Assembly (NCBI RefSeq): GCF_025602895.1
Contig: NW_026516297.1
Location: forward strand, 122,149-186,148
Direction: 5' to 3'
Length of the DNA: 64,000 bases
Origin: Polychytrium aggregatum
Lineage: Eukaryota; Chytridiomycota; Chytridiomycetes; Polychytriales
Below, piece by piece: positions 23,254-34,369 of this stretch (position 1 is the stretch's first letter; every line of letters begins with the position of its first letter). Below the pieces are notes generated by a model. It was not told the DNA's origin. It was given only the letters and a program-made list of their open reading frames with translations, and ran no database searches. Made by a program: the position numbers and the translations under genes.

Positions 23254-23568
23254 TCAAACCACACAGGCTATACGCATGCTGAGGTGTCTGGCTGCGAAAC
23301 GGGCATGCCGCAAGTCGTGCGTGCTTGTGGCGGTGCCGATGCCAAAAATAGAATGTGTGGGACAAGAGCTGTTTCCCACAGCTTGCCCGATTGCCACGCA
23401 TCTCGCCCTCCTGTCTCCCGTCCTGCACCGTCGTTCTGCCCCTTCTGTTGCTTTTGTCTGGTCCTCTGCACACTTTCGTGCATCTGCTGCTCCCATTTGC
23501 AGTGCCGTCTCGGGCCCAATCTCTGTCTCCGTTCCCTGCCCGCATCTGTCCATCGCCCGCCTCGCACC
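23254..23568. promoter_or_regulatory. Divergent promoter between the orphan gene and the BTB gene
   Basis: 315 bp, pyrimidine-rich toward the BTB start (CTGTCTCCCGTCCTG and similar). No clear TATA box. Confidence 0.4.
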
Positions 23569-25618
23569 ATGAAGGACTCTCACAGCGGCTCCCTGCTCGA
23601 CTTGCCGAAGCGCACCTTCATCCGGCGAACGCAGGACTACGAGTCCAACACTCTCGACCGGATGTGCCATTTTGAGCAGATGAAGCGCATGACACAGGGC
23701 ATCTACAAGCGCGGGTTCTTCAATTCCAAGTTCTCGGATGTTACGATCGAGGCCCTCGGCATGAAGTACCAGCTGCATCGCATCATCCTCGTCCAGAACT
23801 CGTTCTTTGCTGGGATGCTCGACGGCTCCTGGGCCGAGAGCGACAAACGCACCATCAACCTGACCTTTGACGATCCTCACATCACCCTGGAGGGTGTTAA
23901 TGCTGTGTTTGCCCGGTATGTTTTCCCCCGTCCTGTCAAAGTTTGAGCTTGGCTTGCTCATGGATGTCTGGCGCCGAGGGCAATCGAATATCGGCGAAGC
24001 ACCTTCTGAGTTTGCTGCGTTTCTCGGCTCTGTTCAACGCCACCTTTCTGCCGCAGAATTTACGGCCAGTTCGAGGTGCGGCTCCATCCAAAGAATGTGT
24101 TTAGCATCATGGCAGCAGCCTCCTACTTCAACGACTCGGATTTGCTTGATATCTGCACCACATACATCATCGACAGCATCACCAAGGAGACCGTCGTGGA
24201 CAGCATCGGCTTTATCGTCGCCTCATACTACGGCATCAACAGCGACGCCATCATCGAGGCCATCTTCACGTTTCTGTGTCGAGAGGGCTTTGCGGACCTG
24301 AAGGAAGTGTTCGCGCAGTTGCCGCTGTCCTGGTTTGAGCGCATAGTTGCCTCGGACTGCTTCTGCGTACCGTCCGAATACGAGCGGTACTGCTTCATCC
24401 GCGACGTCATTGAGCTGCGCCAGAAACGTTCGGACCGGACCAAAACTGGCCATCGGCCACTTTCCCTTGCAGACTCGGCCCTTGATCTCTCGTCCCTCTC
24501 GCTGGCATCGTCCGATTCAAGCGAAACCAGTGGCTCGACAAGCGCCAGCGATGGCAGCGAGGGCGAGAGCGAGGAAACCACCTTTCGAGACATGCTCTCG
24601 TACGGAGTGGTCTACTCGCACATGAGGTTCGACCAGCTGCTGCAGATCCGAGGCGATGGATTCGCCCCGGCCCATGTTCTTGAGAAGGCATTTTGGACGC
24701 AGCAAGAGTTTCGGTGTCTGATCGAGGGCTCAGCAGAACACATCACAACCCTGGGCATTCAGTACGATGTGGACGTCTCGAAGGACACCAGCGACCCTAG
24801 CCCGAGCGAGGTCCTCATCCCGAGCGGCGACACCGACAAAATTGACGAAAAGCAGGTGTCCGGAGTGCTGGAGGGCTCGATCTATGCCCACAGCCGGGTC
24901 CGATTCCCGCCGTTTCGGTTCTCGCTCGAGGCGGCCGATGAGAACCGCATCCATCGGGGTGACCGGGTATACTCCAAGACGCAGTTTTACGCCGGGTAAG
25001 CTCGGCTCGGGAATATGCTCGCGGACGAGCCCTTCGGTGTGCATGCACGGGAATGGTTGTTGTGGCGTCGCAACTGACACTGCCCTGCCTGTGACGTCTG
25101 TTTGGGTCTCGACCCGATGGACCCGGTACGATCACCCTCGACAAGCTCGTACTGGATTGTGTATATTCAGAAGCTTGTCGCGCAAGGATCAAGCAAGCTG
25201 GGTATCTATCTGTGAGTATCCTGCGATGTGGTCCTGCGAGTGCCGCTACAGCAATAGCGATGCTGCCGAGCGACAGAGACAGCCAATGGTACTGACCCGT
25301 TGCATGCCGCGCATAAACTCGGTGGCCGAGCACAGCCAGCGCTGGGCACAGGACGAGGAGCCCGAAATCGAAGATCCGCATGCCTCAGCTTCACATCGCG
25401 TTTCGGTCTACGTCGATCGGCGGGAGGAGGTGCAGACCTGGTTTCAGCTGTACTGCTTCATTTCCGACCAGTGCTTCATCCTGGAGAGCAAGCCCGATCT
25501 GTTCAAGAACACACAGAGCTGGGGCTGGAGGTCGAGCAAGCTGCTCAAGGTGTGGACAGACTCGGCTGCGCCAGGACCGCACACGATCAAGATCTCGGTT
25601 GTCATGGGGCATGTGTAG
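23569..25618 (+). CDS. BTB/POZ domain protein, germ-cell-less-like
   Basis: Exons 23569-23915, 24057-24995, 25146-25211 and 25252 (or 25258)-25618 join to about 572 aa. SDVTIEALGMKYQLHRIIL (about 50-70) is the BTB core, SFFAGMLDGSW the following helix; a BACK-like helical region continues to about residue 280. After it comes a Ser-rich linker (SSLSLASSDSSETSGS) and a beta-rich C-terminal domain (QTWFQLYCFISDQCF), the arrangement of animal GCL and its fungal relatives. Such proteins usually serve as substrate adaptors for CUL3 ubiquitin ligases; that role is by family. The third intron is only 40-46 nt, and the choice between the two acceptors is open, since both keep the frame. Confidence 0.8.
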
Positions 25619-26350
25619 CTGTGGTGGTGGTGCTAATATTGGTGCTGGCGGTGGTGCTAGGATTGGTGCTGTTGCGGGTCGGGAATGAACATGAACATGA
25701 ATGCTGCCCGGATCACGTGCTGTCCAGTGCGACCACAAAGACATGTCCGCCGGGCCAATCGCCTGCGGCCGTGCGCAAGCAGCGGCTGTGCAGAGTCTGT
25801 GCAGAGTCTGTGGAGCTTGGCCAATGCCTCTGTGTTGGGCAATGGCCCATGCGCTGTGCCACCGTGTCCCACATGCCGTCCGACGCCCTTCTCGGCCCCC
25901 TTCTCGCCCGCACCTCGGTGCCCCCTCGCTGCGTCTCGCGGCGCTCTCGTCCCGTGTGGCTTGGCCGCGCCATCACTTCCCGTCACCTTTTTTTTGCCCC
26001 TCTTGGTCTTCCCGATCCGTCTGATCATCCAGCCTGCCTGCGCTGCCATCTGCTGCATCGCCCATCGCCATCGCCCATCGCCCATCGCCTTCGATCGCAC
26101 TATTGTCGCCGTCGCCGCCGCTGTCGCCGATTGCGAGCTTGCTCTTGCCTCTCCCACCTGCGACACCCCCCTCGGAGCTCGATCCCAAGCTCCCGTATAT
26201 CCTCTGTGCCATCCAGATCCTGGAAATCCTCGCATCGGGCCCGCAGATCCGTCGATCCATCCCACCCCGTCGCTCCGTCTGCACATCGTCTCGACCTCTG
26301 GGCTCCTGACTGCTCCGTGCTGCCGTGCCGCCACTGCCTCCCGCCCAGCC
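25619..26350. other. Intergenic, promoter of the PAM2/CCCH gene
   Basis: Short imperfect arrays: GGTGCTNN-type near 25625-25675 and CGCCCATCG near 26055-26090. No gene seen. Confidence 0.5.
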
Positions 26351-29300
26351 ATGTTTCCCACAAATCCCACTGCCCGAGCCTTGCTGGCCCTGACAACCGC
26401 CGTCGCGGTTGCCTTGCTGATCCAGCGCATCGCATTCGCCGCAAGCAAGCCCGATAAGAAAAAGGACACCAAGAAGCGGGACTCGTCCGCCAAGCGTTCG
26501 TCTCAGACAGCCGATGCGAGTCGCTCCTCGTCCGCAACCTCAACTCCAGCGACCACACCTCGGGGCACCCGCAGACGATCGTCCGCAAAGACCCGCGTGT
26601 CCGTCGCAGCGCGATCAGTCGATTCTGAGTCGGCCGAGCCGGCTGCTCCTGCCAATCCCTCAGTCGAGTTTGAAGAGATCGCCAAGGCCGTTGCCGACAA
26701 ATCCAGGGAGATTGAGGCCGTCCTGTCCGTGTCCACCCCGGCCGCTGTCTCATCCGACAAGTCCGACACTTCCGCCAGAGGTCCGTATCCCCACCGCGTG
26801 TGCGGCTGCATTGTCTGCTCTGCGTGGCGGCTCTGTCTCGGCTCCTCGCTACATGGGGCATAGTACTGACGCCATGGTCCCGCTTCCTTGCTGCTTTGCT
26901 GTATCAGATACACCAGTCGATCTGCTGACCAAGGCTACTCCTGAGTCGACACCCATTCTGATCCCGTCAGAGGCCAGTGTCCAAACCGAGACTGTTACCG
27001 TCGAAGTCGCAACCAAAGCCCAAACGGCCCGTGCTGAGACCACCACCAGCATCACCACCACCACCACGATCACAACCACCACCACTACCACCACCGGCGC
27101 TGAAACCACGTCCCACGTTGAGACCGCCACCCGCTCCGAAGCAGCCCATGCTGAGGCCGACCGACCGGCTCTCGCCCACCAGTCCTCGGCCATCTACGCC
27201 CAAGTCCACGAGCGCTCCTACTACGGCTATGTATCAAGCACTAGCGAGGGCGAGCACCCGTTTCTGATCTACAACAGCACCGGCGAGCTGCCCTCGCCAT
27301 CGCCCAGCACCCAGACTCCCGTTGCGGATGCCGTTTCTCAGACCCCGGAGCCTCAAGTGCCTGCCTCGGTTGTATCCGAGCCACAGGCGACATTCGCGCC
27401 GCGGGCTCTGTCCGATGCGCCTACCGACTCCGCTGTACTAGCCAAGCCCGTCCTGTCCTATGCCGCTGCCGCCTCCAAGGTCCTCTCGCATCCCATGTAC
27501 GCCGACATCAACGAGCGACGCACATATGGGTATGTCGCCTCCGGGGACGAACAGCCTTACCCCTACGAGATTGTGCGCCATGACTCGTACACGCTGATCG
27601 ACAACGCCACGCAGCCGTCTTCGGCCAGAGCCGACATTACCGAGATCACGGAGCGCATTGAGGAGGTCGATCTCCCCCCTCGCCCGCAGTCGCCTGTCAA
27701 GACGACAATCGCCACCCAGCTCTCGTTCGAAGACCTGACCGAGCCCGTTCTCGAGGCTGTGCCCACACCCGCGACGCCGTACATGGGCCAGACACCCGTC
27801 ACCCCCGCGGTGCCGCAAGAGACTGCCGACGCTGTGACCAGCATCAACGTCGAGTGCCTGACGGAAAGCATCCAGGTCATTGAGGTCGAAGCCCAGTCTG
27901 TTATTGTCATTGATGCGGCTGAGATCGAGGAGGATGCCCACATCGACCAGGAGCACCTGTCTTTTGTCACTCAAGAGGACATCCACAACGATTCGCGAGC
28001 GCACTCGGAGATCAGCACGTCATCGCCCGTTGCGGCTCCTCAGGTTGTCGAGAGCAATCTGATCGAACCTGAAACTGTCGAGATTATCGAGGCTGCCGCC
28101 ACTATTGAGACCATCGAGCAGGCCACTGCTTTCGAAGCGACAGAAACTGCATCGGCTCTTGAGCCTGTCGAGATTGCTGAGGCTGTCGAAGCTACAAGGG
28201 AGATTGTCGAGGTCGACAGCCCCACTGCGCATATCGTGGCCGAGTCGGCTGCAGATCATGAGCCGGCTGCTGCGGAGCCTAGCCAAGAACCCGTGCAAGC
28301 ACCAGAGCTTGCGCCGGAACAAGTGTCTGAACACGCGCAGTTTCAACATGGCGACGAGCATGGCTCGCTGCCAATGCTCGAGCCCGTCGACGCCGCTCCC
28401 GAGATGCTGGACTATCTTGAACCCACCGAGTTCCACCACGCTCACTCCACACCCGAAGTCATGGACGACATGACCCAAGCGTCTGTCTACGCCAATGGGT
28501 ACTACGTCGCCGACCATGCCGAAGCCGTCGTGAACGGAGGGTCCTGGAAGCCCTATGTGCCTGAGTTTGTTCCCTCCTTCAATGTGAACGCGATGGAGTT
28601 TGTGCCAGGTTGGTTCTCGCACGTTTGCAGTCTGGGTGGCCGTGGTGCGCGCTAGCGTCGCGGCAACATGCCGGGCAACACTTTCGCTTGGTTGGAGTGC
28701 CTGGCTCCCACGACCCGTATTTGCCTCCTGATTTCGCTGCTGATTCCTTGCTGACTTGCTTCTGGTTCTTGGCGCCTTCCAGGCAGTTACGACAGCAGCC
28801 TCTACGACGAGGCCAAGCTCAAGAAGCGAAACTCGTACAACGGCCGGCCCCAGACCAAGGCCAACGGACACGTCCGCTCCAACTCATCGCAGGATGTTGC
28901 CAACCTCGCCCGCTCGAACAGTACCCGCAAGCGTGGCGCCAGCACCGCCAAGGACGAAGACAAGTCTGCCGCACCTCCCTCTCACACCCTGTTTGAGTTC
29001 GTGACACCCGCTCTGTCGGTGCCCAAGTCCCAGAAGAAGAGACCCGTCAAGGAAATTGTGCCCGAGCCGGCCAAGGATGAGGAAGAGCCTGCGGCGGATT
29101 CCGAGGGCACCCCCGCTGAGAAGCGCACCAAGGCTGCCAAGCGACAGGCGCGCGAGGCTCTGATGAGCAAGACCAAGTGCATTTTTGGCGACAAGTGCGC
29201 CAACAAGTCCGGCTGCGGCTATCACCACCCCACGGAGCTGTGCAAGTGAGTGTGCCGACTCGTCGTGCAGGATACTGCCTCATAGCCGCATTGCCTTCAG

Positions 29301-29399
29301 CACACTGACTCGGCTTATCCCTTTCGCTGCAGGTTCTATCCGGATTGCAAGTACGGCAAGGACTGCATCTATATCCATCCGAGCAGCCCAAAGCCCTAA
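26351..29399 (+). CDS. Membrane-anchored PAM2 and CCCH zinc-finger protein, probable mRNP tether
   Basis: Exons 26351-26780, 26908-28608, 28783-29245 and 29333-29399 join in phase to 886 aa. Residues 9-28 are one hydrophobic span followed by a Lys/Arg block, a signal-anchor pattern leaving the rest cytosolic. Two copies of a motif YAxxxERxxYGYVxS lie near 240 and 341. A long acidic Glu/Val/Ala region follows. PSFNVNAMEFVP at 699-710 matches PAM2, the short motif that binds the MLLE domain of poly(A)-binding protein (consensus SxLNxxAxEFxP, here L to F). Two fingers end the protein: C843-x5-C849-x5-C855-x2-H858 and C864-x5-C870-x5-C876-x3-H880, the spacing of Nab2/ZC3H14 poly(A)-RNA-binding fingers. 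The 5' splice site of intron 1 (GTCCGT) is weak. Inferred role: tethering poly(A) mRNPs to a membrane (ER, mitochondrion or endosome not resolved). Confidence 0.75.
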
Positions 29400-29993
29400 A
29401 CACCCCCGGCGAGCGCGAGGCGCTTTGTGGCTTCAGCTCTGCTGTTGGTAGTCCAAAGCATCGATCACTGATGCAGGACTATTGCTCGGCCGTGCTTCTG
29501 CCCCCCCCCCACGTTCTTTCTACCCATGTCATTCATCCCACATCATCTGCATGTAAAAACTAGTTTGCTGTTTGTTTCTCCCCCACCTTCTCCGCAGCTT
29601 TCCTCCCAAGACTCACGCCATCGCTGAGCCCGTCAGTCCCACCAATCCATATTCGTGCTAATTCTCTACTTCCGTCATCCTACTTCTCGTTGCGATGCAT
29701 TCTCCCTCCTTTCGGAGTCTTTGTTTTCCAACTCAGACAAAATGAACCGGGACGCCCTGCTCCAGTCCCCGACAGATTGCTCTTTATCTTCTTCTGGATT
29801 CTGAATACACGTGTGTCCATCCAATATGTCCAAAGACATTGCACTCCGGCTCTGAGATGCACCGTGCACCAGAGCATCGACATCTGCACCAAGATGGCTG
29901 GTTGTCGTGTGGATCTGGGATGGGTGTTGGCGGAAAATGCCCGACTCTGTGCATTCAACACCGTACCGCTCCGGCACACGGTACCGATGGCTG
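29400..29993. other. Convergent 3' regions
   Basis: Lies between the stop codons of the PAM2/CCCH gene and the next minus-strand gene. Contains a C10 run near 29500; no gene recognised. Confidence 0.5.
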
Positions 29994-32025
29994 TCAGCGG
30001 GTGAGCAGAAGCACAAACTCGCTGTAAAGCTCGGGATGGCGCTGCTCGATGATATCGGAGGTTGTCTCGAGCGTCTTCTGGCGGCTCTGTTCGCGGTTGT
30101 TGTAGGCCTTGACATTCATGAGCAGACCCGTGAACTGCGGAGCGGGGATGGGCTGCGGTTACTGCCAGCCATGTCTGCCCGACGAAACCTCCAAAGCAGA
30201 CATGCAGTCCAAGGCTGCCATCGTGCAGATCAAAAGGTCCGTTTGCTTCAAGCCAGCCATACCTCATCATAAGACAAAGTGCCTCTGGCTTTCTTGAAGA
30301 ACTCACGTCCGTCCACGAACTGTCCGCTCGGCGACATGAGCCCCGACCCCGACGAGCTCGCTGTGTCGGCCAGCATGGTCCCACTGGTTGGTGCTGGTGC
30401 CCCCAGCGACGATGCCGACATGGAGATTGCCGTCGATGGTGCCGGCTCCATAACGGATTCTTTCTGGATCATGGGACTGAAGGTCACGGACCGGTCTCGT
30501 GGTAGATTCATGGCGGGCAAGTTGGGGTTCCCGCTGCCTGCTCGGATTTGCTGCAACAGCAGCTCGTTTGTCTTGGACACTGGCGAGGCCCCGGTGCTGC
30601 TGGATGGCTGGGTGAGCTGCGTGAGTCCGGCTTTATCAAGCTCGGCCGTGGATAGCTCGGTCTTTTGCATGGATATCTGTTGTTTCAGAGGAATACCATC
30701 CTGCATGGGTTTCATGCCCATAGCTTCGATCGAGCTGCCGTACAAAGCAGCGATGGTTTGAGGTGGCGAGAGGAGATATGAGAAGGAACATACGACGAGA
30801 TCGTGATGGAATCCATGTCGGCGATAGCATGTCATGGTGGAATGTCATGCGATGATTGAATGAGGGGGTGACGATATTTAACCCCCTGAACGCAAACGGT
30901 CGGATGCGGCGACGTCAGAAAGGGTACCTGTCCATTCTGCTCAGCGGGAGATATCCCTGGTGAATCGAGCCCGCTGCTGGGTTTGTGGCGTCGCTGTCAT
31001 CTGCAAGGTTTCGATTCATGCATAGAGAACAGCGTTGGAACACAGACATAAGTTCGACTGGGCAAGAGATGCATTGGTGGCAAGCGGAGAGAGGGTGGCG
31101 AATGCGACGACAGCGGAACGAACAATGTCGCTGGCACGTACATGTGACTCGTTCGAAGACTGGCCTGGTCGGGTTCTGGAGGGGGGCCTCGTGAATGAGG
31201 AATGTAAGGAGAAGAGCAGTTGGCTCAGGCATCCAGCATTGCACATTGCACATTGCACATTGCACATTGCACATTGCACACTGCACACTGCACGCTGCAC
31301 GTCGCGCAGCGTACCTCCTGCTGTGTGATTCCAATGTTGGTGGGAACTTGGGGGATGGGTCTGACGAGCCCCGTTTGGATGAGTCCTCGAAAGTCGTCAT
31401 CGTCCCCAAAGGACTGCATCACACTCTGCTTGAATATTGTGAGCTTTTGGACCGCCCGCGACACTTCAGCCATCCGCTTCTCTGACTTTGAGAGCTGAGT
31501 CTCGAGCTGCTGGAGGCGGTTCGTGAGATCCTACCGAGTCGACGGACAGCCGACCACCTCGTATCAGCATTTGCCAGCCAGAATGAGCTTCCCATCACCA
31601 CCACCACCACCACCACCACCACATCCTTTCCCTTGGTGCCGATGAGCGCGAGTGTGTCTGGGCGGTTCGATGCATTTCCGGTCCATACCTTGATCTCGAC
31701 CTCTTTTCGGTTGAGCTCGCCCCGCATCTGAATGAGCTCGAGTTCCTTCATGCCGAGCTATCGTTTGTCGTATCCGCATTACATATCCAAGAGCCCCACG
31801 ATCCATCATCGTCAGAGAAAGGTTCAATTGCTTTTGGTGCTCCCTCCCGCCCCTCCTGAGGCTGCGCCTCCTTTGGTACTTTCTGCAGCTCGGCCTCTCT
31901 GCATAGAATGTGGAGACACGCGTGCAGTCGAGCGAGCGACCGTCGCGATCGCTTACTTTCTTCGTGAAGGCCTCGCGAATGAGGCGGATGCCGGCCTCGA
32001 ACTCTTGGTCAACTGGAGACGTCAT
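29994..32025 (-). CDS. Coiled-coil protein of the At4g15545 type
   Basis: Exons in minus order: 32025-31957, 31757-31689, 31530-31315, one starting between about 30780 and 30690 and ending at 30263, and 30134-29994. The short first exons encode helices (FEAGIRLIREAFTKK; MRGELNRKEVEIK), then a coiled coil ending KLTIFKQSVMQSFGDDDD, a Ser/Pro-rich linker, and a C-terminal domain GREFFKKARGTLSYDE joined to FTGLLMNVKAYN and ending EFVLLLTR. This order, with the (G)(K/R)xFFxxxRxxLSYExF signature, is that of the plant protein At4g15545 and its opisthokont relatives, whose function is not well established. About 270-300 aa depending on the exon 4 start. An intron contains the ATTGCAC array close to its donor and a (CCA)n run lies in another. 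Confidence 0.7.
31235..31300. repeat. Heptamer array (ATTGCAC)n in an intron
   Basis: About nine units of period 7: five of ATTGCAC, then variants ACTGCAC and GCTGCAC. The array ends about 15 bp from the donor of the third exon of the coiled-coil gene (31314). Confidence 0.9.
31592..31622. repeat. (CCA)n microsatellite
   Basis: About nine consecutive CCA units inside the intron between exons 2 and 3 of the coiled-coil gene. Confidence 0.9.
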
Positions 32026-32733
32026 TTCGTTCGCTGGTATGCCTTGATTCTGTCTGCCTTGGTACGTGCTGGTCGCCACGATGCTCCTTGGGAGGAAGAC
32101 AGGATGCGGCCGTGGGAAAGCAGGTGGCTGGTCCAAGGCGAATAGGGTGGTCTGGATGTCACGGAGAATTTGAGGCCGGCAGGACGGACCAATTCAGGAG
32201 ACATTCGATGGGGCACCAGGCTGATTGGGACAGGGCGGCCGCTTGCGCTCGCTCGGAGTTGTCGGAATGGGGCATCGGGCTTGCGATCATGGCCGAACTG
32301 GAGCAGACCGCCGAGCCACTTTGGATCTCGGGCCTCTGTGGTGCTCTGCTTTGCCTCGGGGATATGCCTGATATGCTTCTGGATATCCCACCTCCCGCTC
32401 TGCAATCCCATGGTGGAAACCCGGCGTTTCTCTCGCAAAGTAATACTATTCAGTGTATCTGCCTGTCGGACCGCTGGCCAACACAGCGACAGGCCCAAGG
32501 TGGAATCAGAATACAAGCCACAGGCCCTGCTGTCCGGCTCCGCACAATATGTGTGCCCATCCAGTACTCAGGCTGCGCTCGTAGCGCTTGGCATGTCCAA
32601 GCCGCGGTGGTTGGCATTGCTCAGGTCTCAGGCCAAGTTCAGGCACCGCCACAAGCATCTTTAGAACAGCAAATCGTCTGAAGCATGCCAAGAGCATGGA
32701 TTAGTGGGTGCAGGAGCGTTTCAGGCCGGCATT
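32026..32733. other. Intergenic, nothing recognised
   Basis: Promoter of the coiled-coil gene and 3' flank of TAF9; only incoherent short frames. Confidence 0.5.
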
Positions 32734-33943
32734 TCAGAAATACCTTGGACAGGCTGAGCGGCACCGCCTACCTGATCCCTCCATAGCCTTGTCGTTCGAA
32801 CTGTCAATGTCCCTTGAAGCGTCATCAGTCGCATCTATGATGTTTAAATCGTCAGTATGATCACTGCTCTTGCCCAAAATGCGCGAGCCCACCGACTTGT
32901 TCGTCCTAGGCCAGGCCAGATCCGCCCAGAGGAACCAAACAGGGCTGACCGTCTCCAAGACCAACCCAGCCTGTCCAACTTGCGGCTGGCGATATACAAG
33001 ACGTATGAAATATCTGGGACAACCAACCTTCCATATCGTAATCCTCGTCGGCATCGACCCGGCTGGCGGTGACGTCCGCTGCAGCCTGGTGCGCTGACAG
33101 AGCAAGCGTAGGGTTCTGGATTGTCACGCTGGCAGTGGGGAGACTGGCCGTCTTTGCCAGATTTGAGGACGACTGCAACGATGCGCCTCGATTCGCAGAC
33201 GACGACGACACAGATAGCAGGACTGAGGAGGGCTTGGTGACGTTCGCACCGGGCTGATCAGGCTTTGGAGGTAGCTTGTGGTGGTCGACCTGCAGCTTGG
33301 ATCCAATCAGGCAATACTTTTCGGGGGGCAGACGGATGCCAAACTTTTCAGGAACAGGGGGCAGAGGGATCGAGTTTTTCTTGCGGGCGAGATCGGCAAG
33401 GAACTGTGCGGCGACCAATATCGAAGCGTTGCGATCGAGTCCAATGCGTTTGGAGGAAGAGTATGATATTGAGGGTGTGGATCCAGTGAAGAGAGCGTCA
33501 GTAGAGCCGGCATACAGCCGCAAGCTATGGCACCACGACGATCCAGGGGGCAGCGATGGGCTTCGAGGCAGCAGACTTACGTCTCGGGAGGGCAGGTTGA
33601 CGAATGAATGGGTCACCAACCCCTGCACGGCCAGCTGGACATCGGACTTGTCAATGTCGGATCGCCGGGCATGGTCGCTGAAGACCTGTGCATCTGCCAG
33701 AATATCCAGGGTGTAGCGATGGATGAACTCGAGCAGCTGTGTGGTGACCCGCGGATCGTAGTCGTCCAGATCCATGGCCTGGAGAAGCAGCGAGACCAGC
33801 TTGGCATCGCGAGGAGCTCGCTTGGCATCGCCCAGTTCCTGCGGGATCGCGGCAGACGAGGGGGTCTCGAGCGGCGCATGGAAGGTCGCTGGAGGTGCCG
33901 ATGAAGATGTGGTCGCTGGCGGTGCCGAGGGTTGTGCTGACAT
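32734..33943 (-). CDS. TAF9: TAF9, histone-fold subunit of TFIID/SAGA
   Basis: Exons 33943-33581, 33403-33028 and 32834-32734 join to 279 aa. After a Ser/Pro/Ala-rich N-terminus of about 40 residues comes the H3-like histone fold (RDAKLVSLLLQAMDLDDY, LLEFIHRYTLDILADAQ, SDHARRSDIDKSDVQLA), then the conserved block PSRDFLADLARKKNSIPLP and RLPPEKYCLIG that identifies TAF9. TAF9 pairs with TAF6 in TFIID and SAGA and helps bind core promoters and activators. The C-terminus is Ser-rich, then acidic (DADEDYDMEG). Exon 3 may be longer if a GTAGGC donor near 32752 is used; without it the protein ends at 32734. Divergent from the gene at 34370. Confidence 0.93.
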
Positions 33944-34369
33944 GATGGCCGGGAGCGCTGGATGATGGAGGCCAGAGTCGAGATCGGCGACGCTCTGGGC
34001 CAAAAGCCAATCCACGCGACCAGGGCGGATGTGCGAGCCGTCCCCGCTTCTGCTCGGAAATCGTCGGCTTCGTTGCCCTGCGTCCCGGACAGCCGCAAAT
34101 CGCATCATCCTGCGCTGGTTTGCCATCGAGACGGCCATATCCCGCCGACGCCGTCCCTGATCGAGGCTGCTGCGTATCGACCTCGGCGACAAAGCCCATC
34201 GGCTGTCGCTGCTCGACGACGGTGCCGCTTGCCTGCACCGCAACCCCTTGCCAGAGGCACCATCTGTCTGCCTCCTGCCTCCTGTTCCTGCCTCCTGCTT
34301 CTTGTTCCTGCCTCCTGTTCGTTACCACGGCGCCGCTATCTTCCTCCATTTGCTCTGCGCATCTGATCC
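33944..34369. promoter_or_regulatory. Divergent promoter, TAF9 and the Ser/Pro-rich gene
   Basis: 426 bp. Contains a CCTCCTGCCTCCTGTT-type pyrimidine array at about 34262-34321, shortly before the ATG at 34370. Confidence 0.5.
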
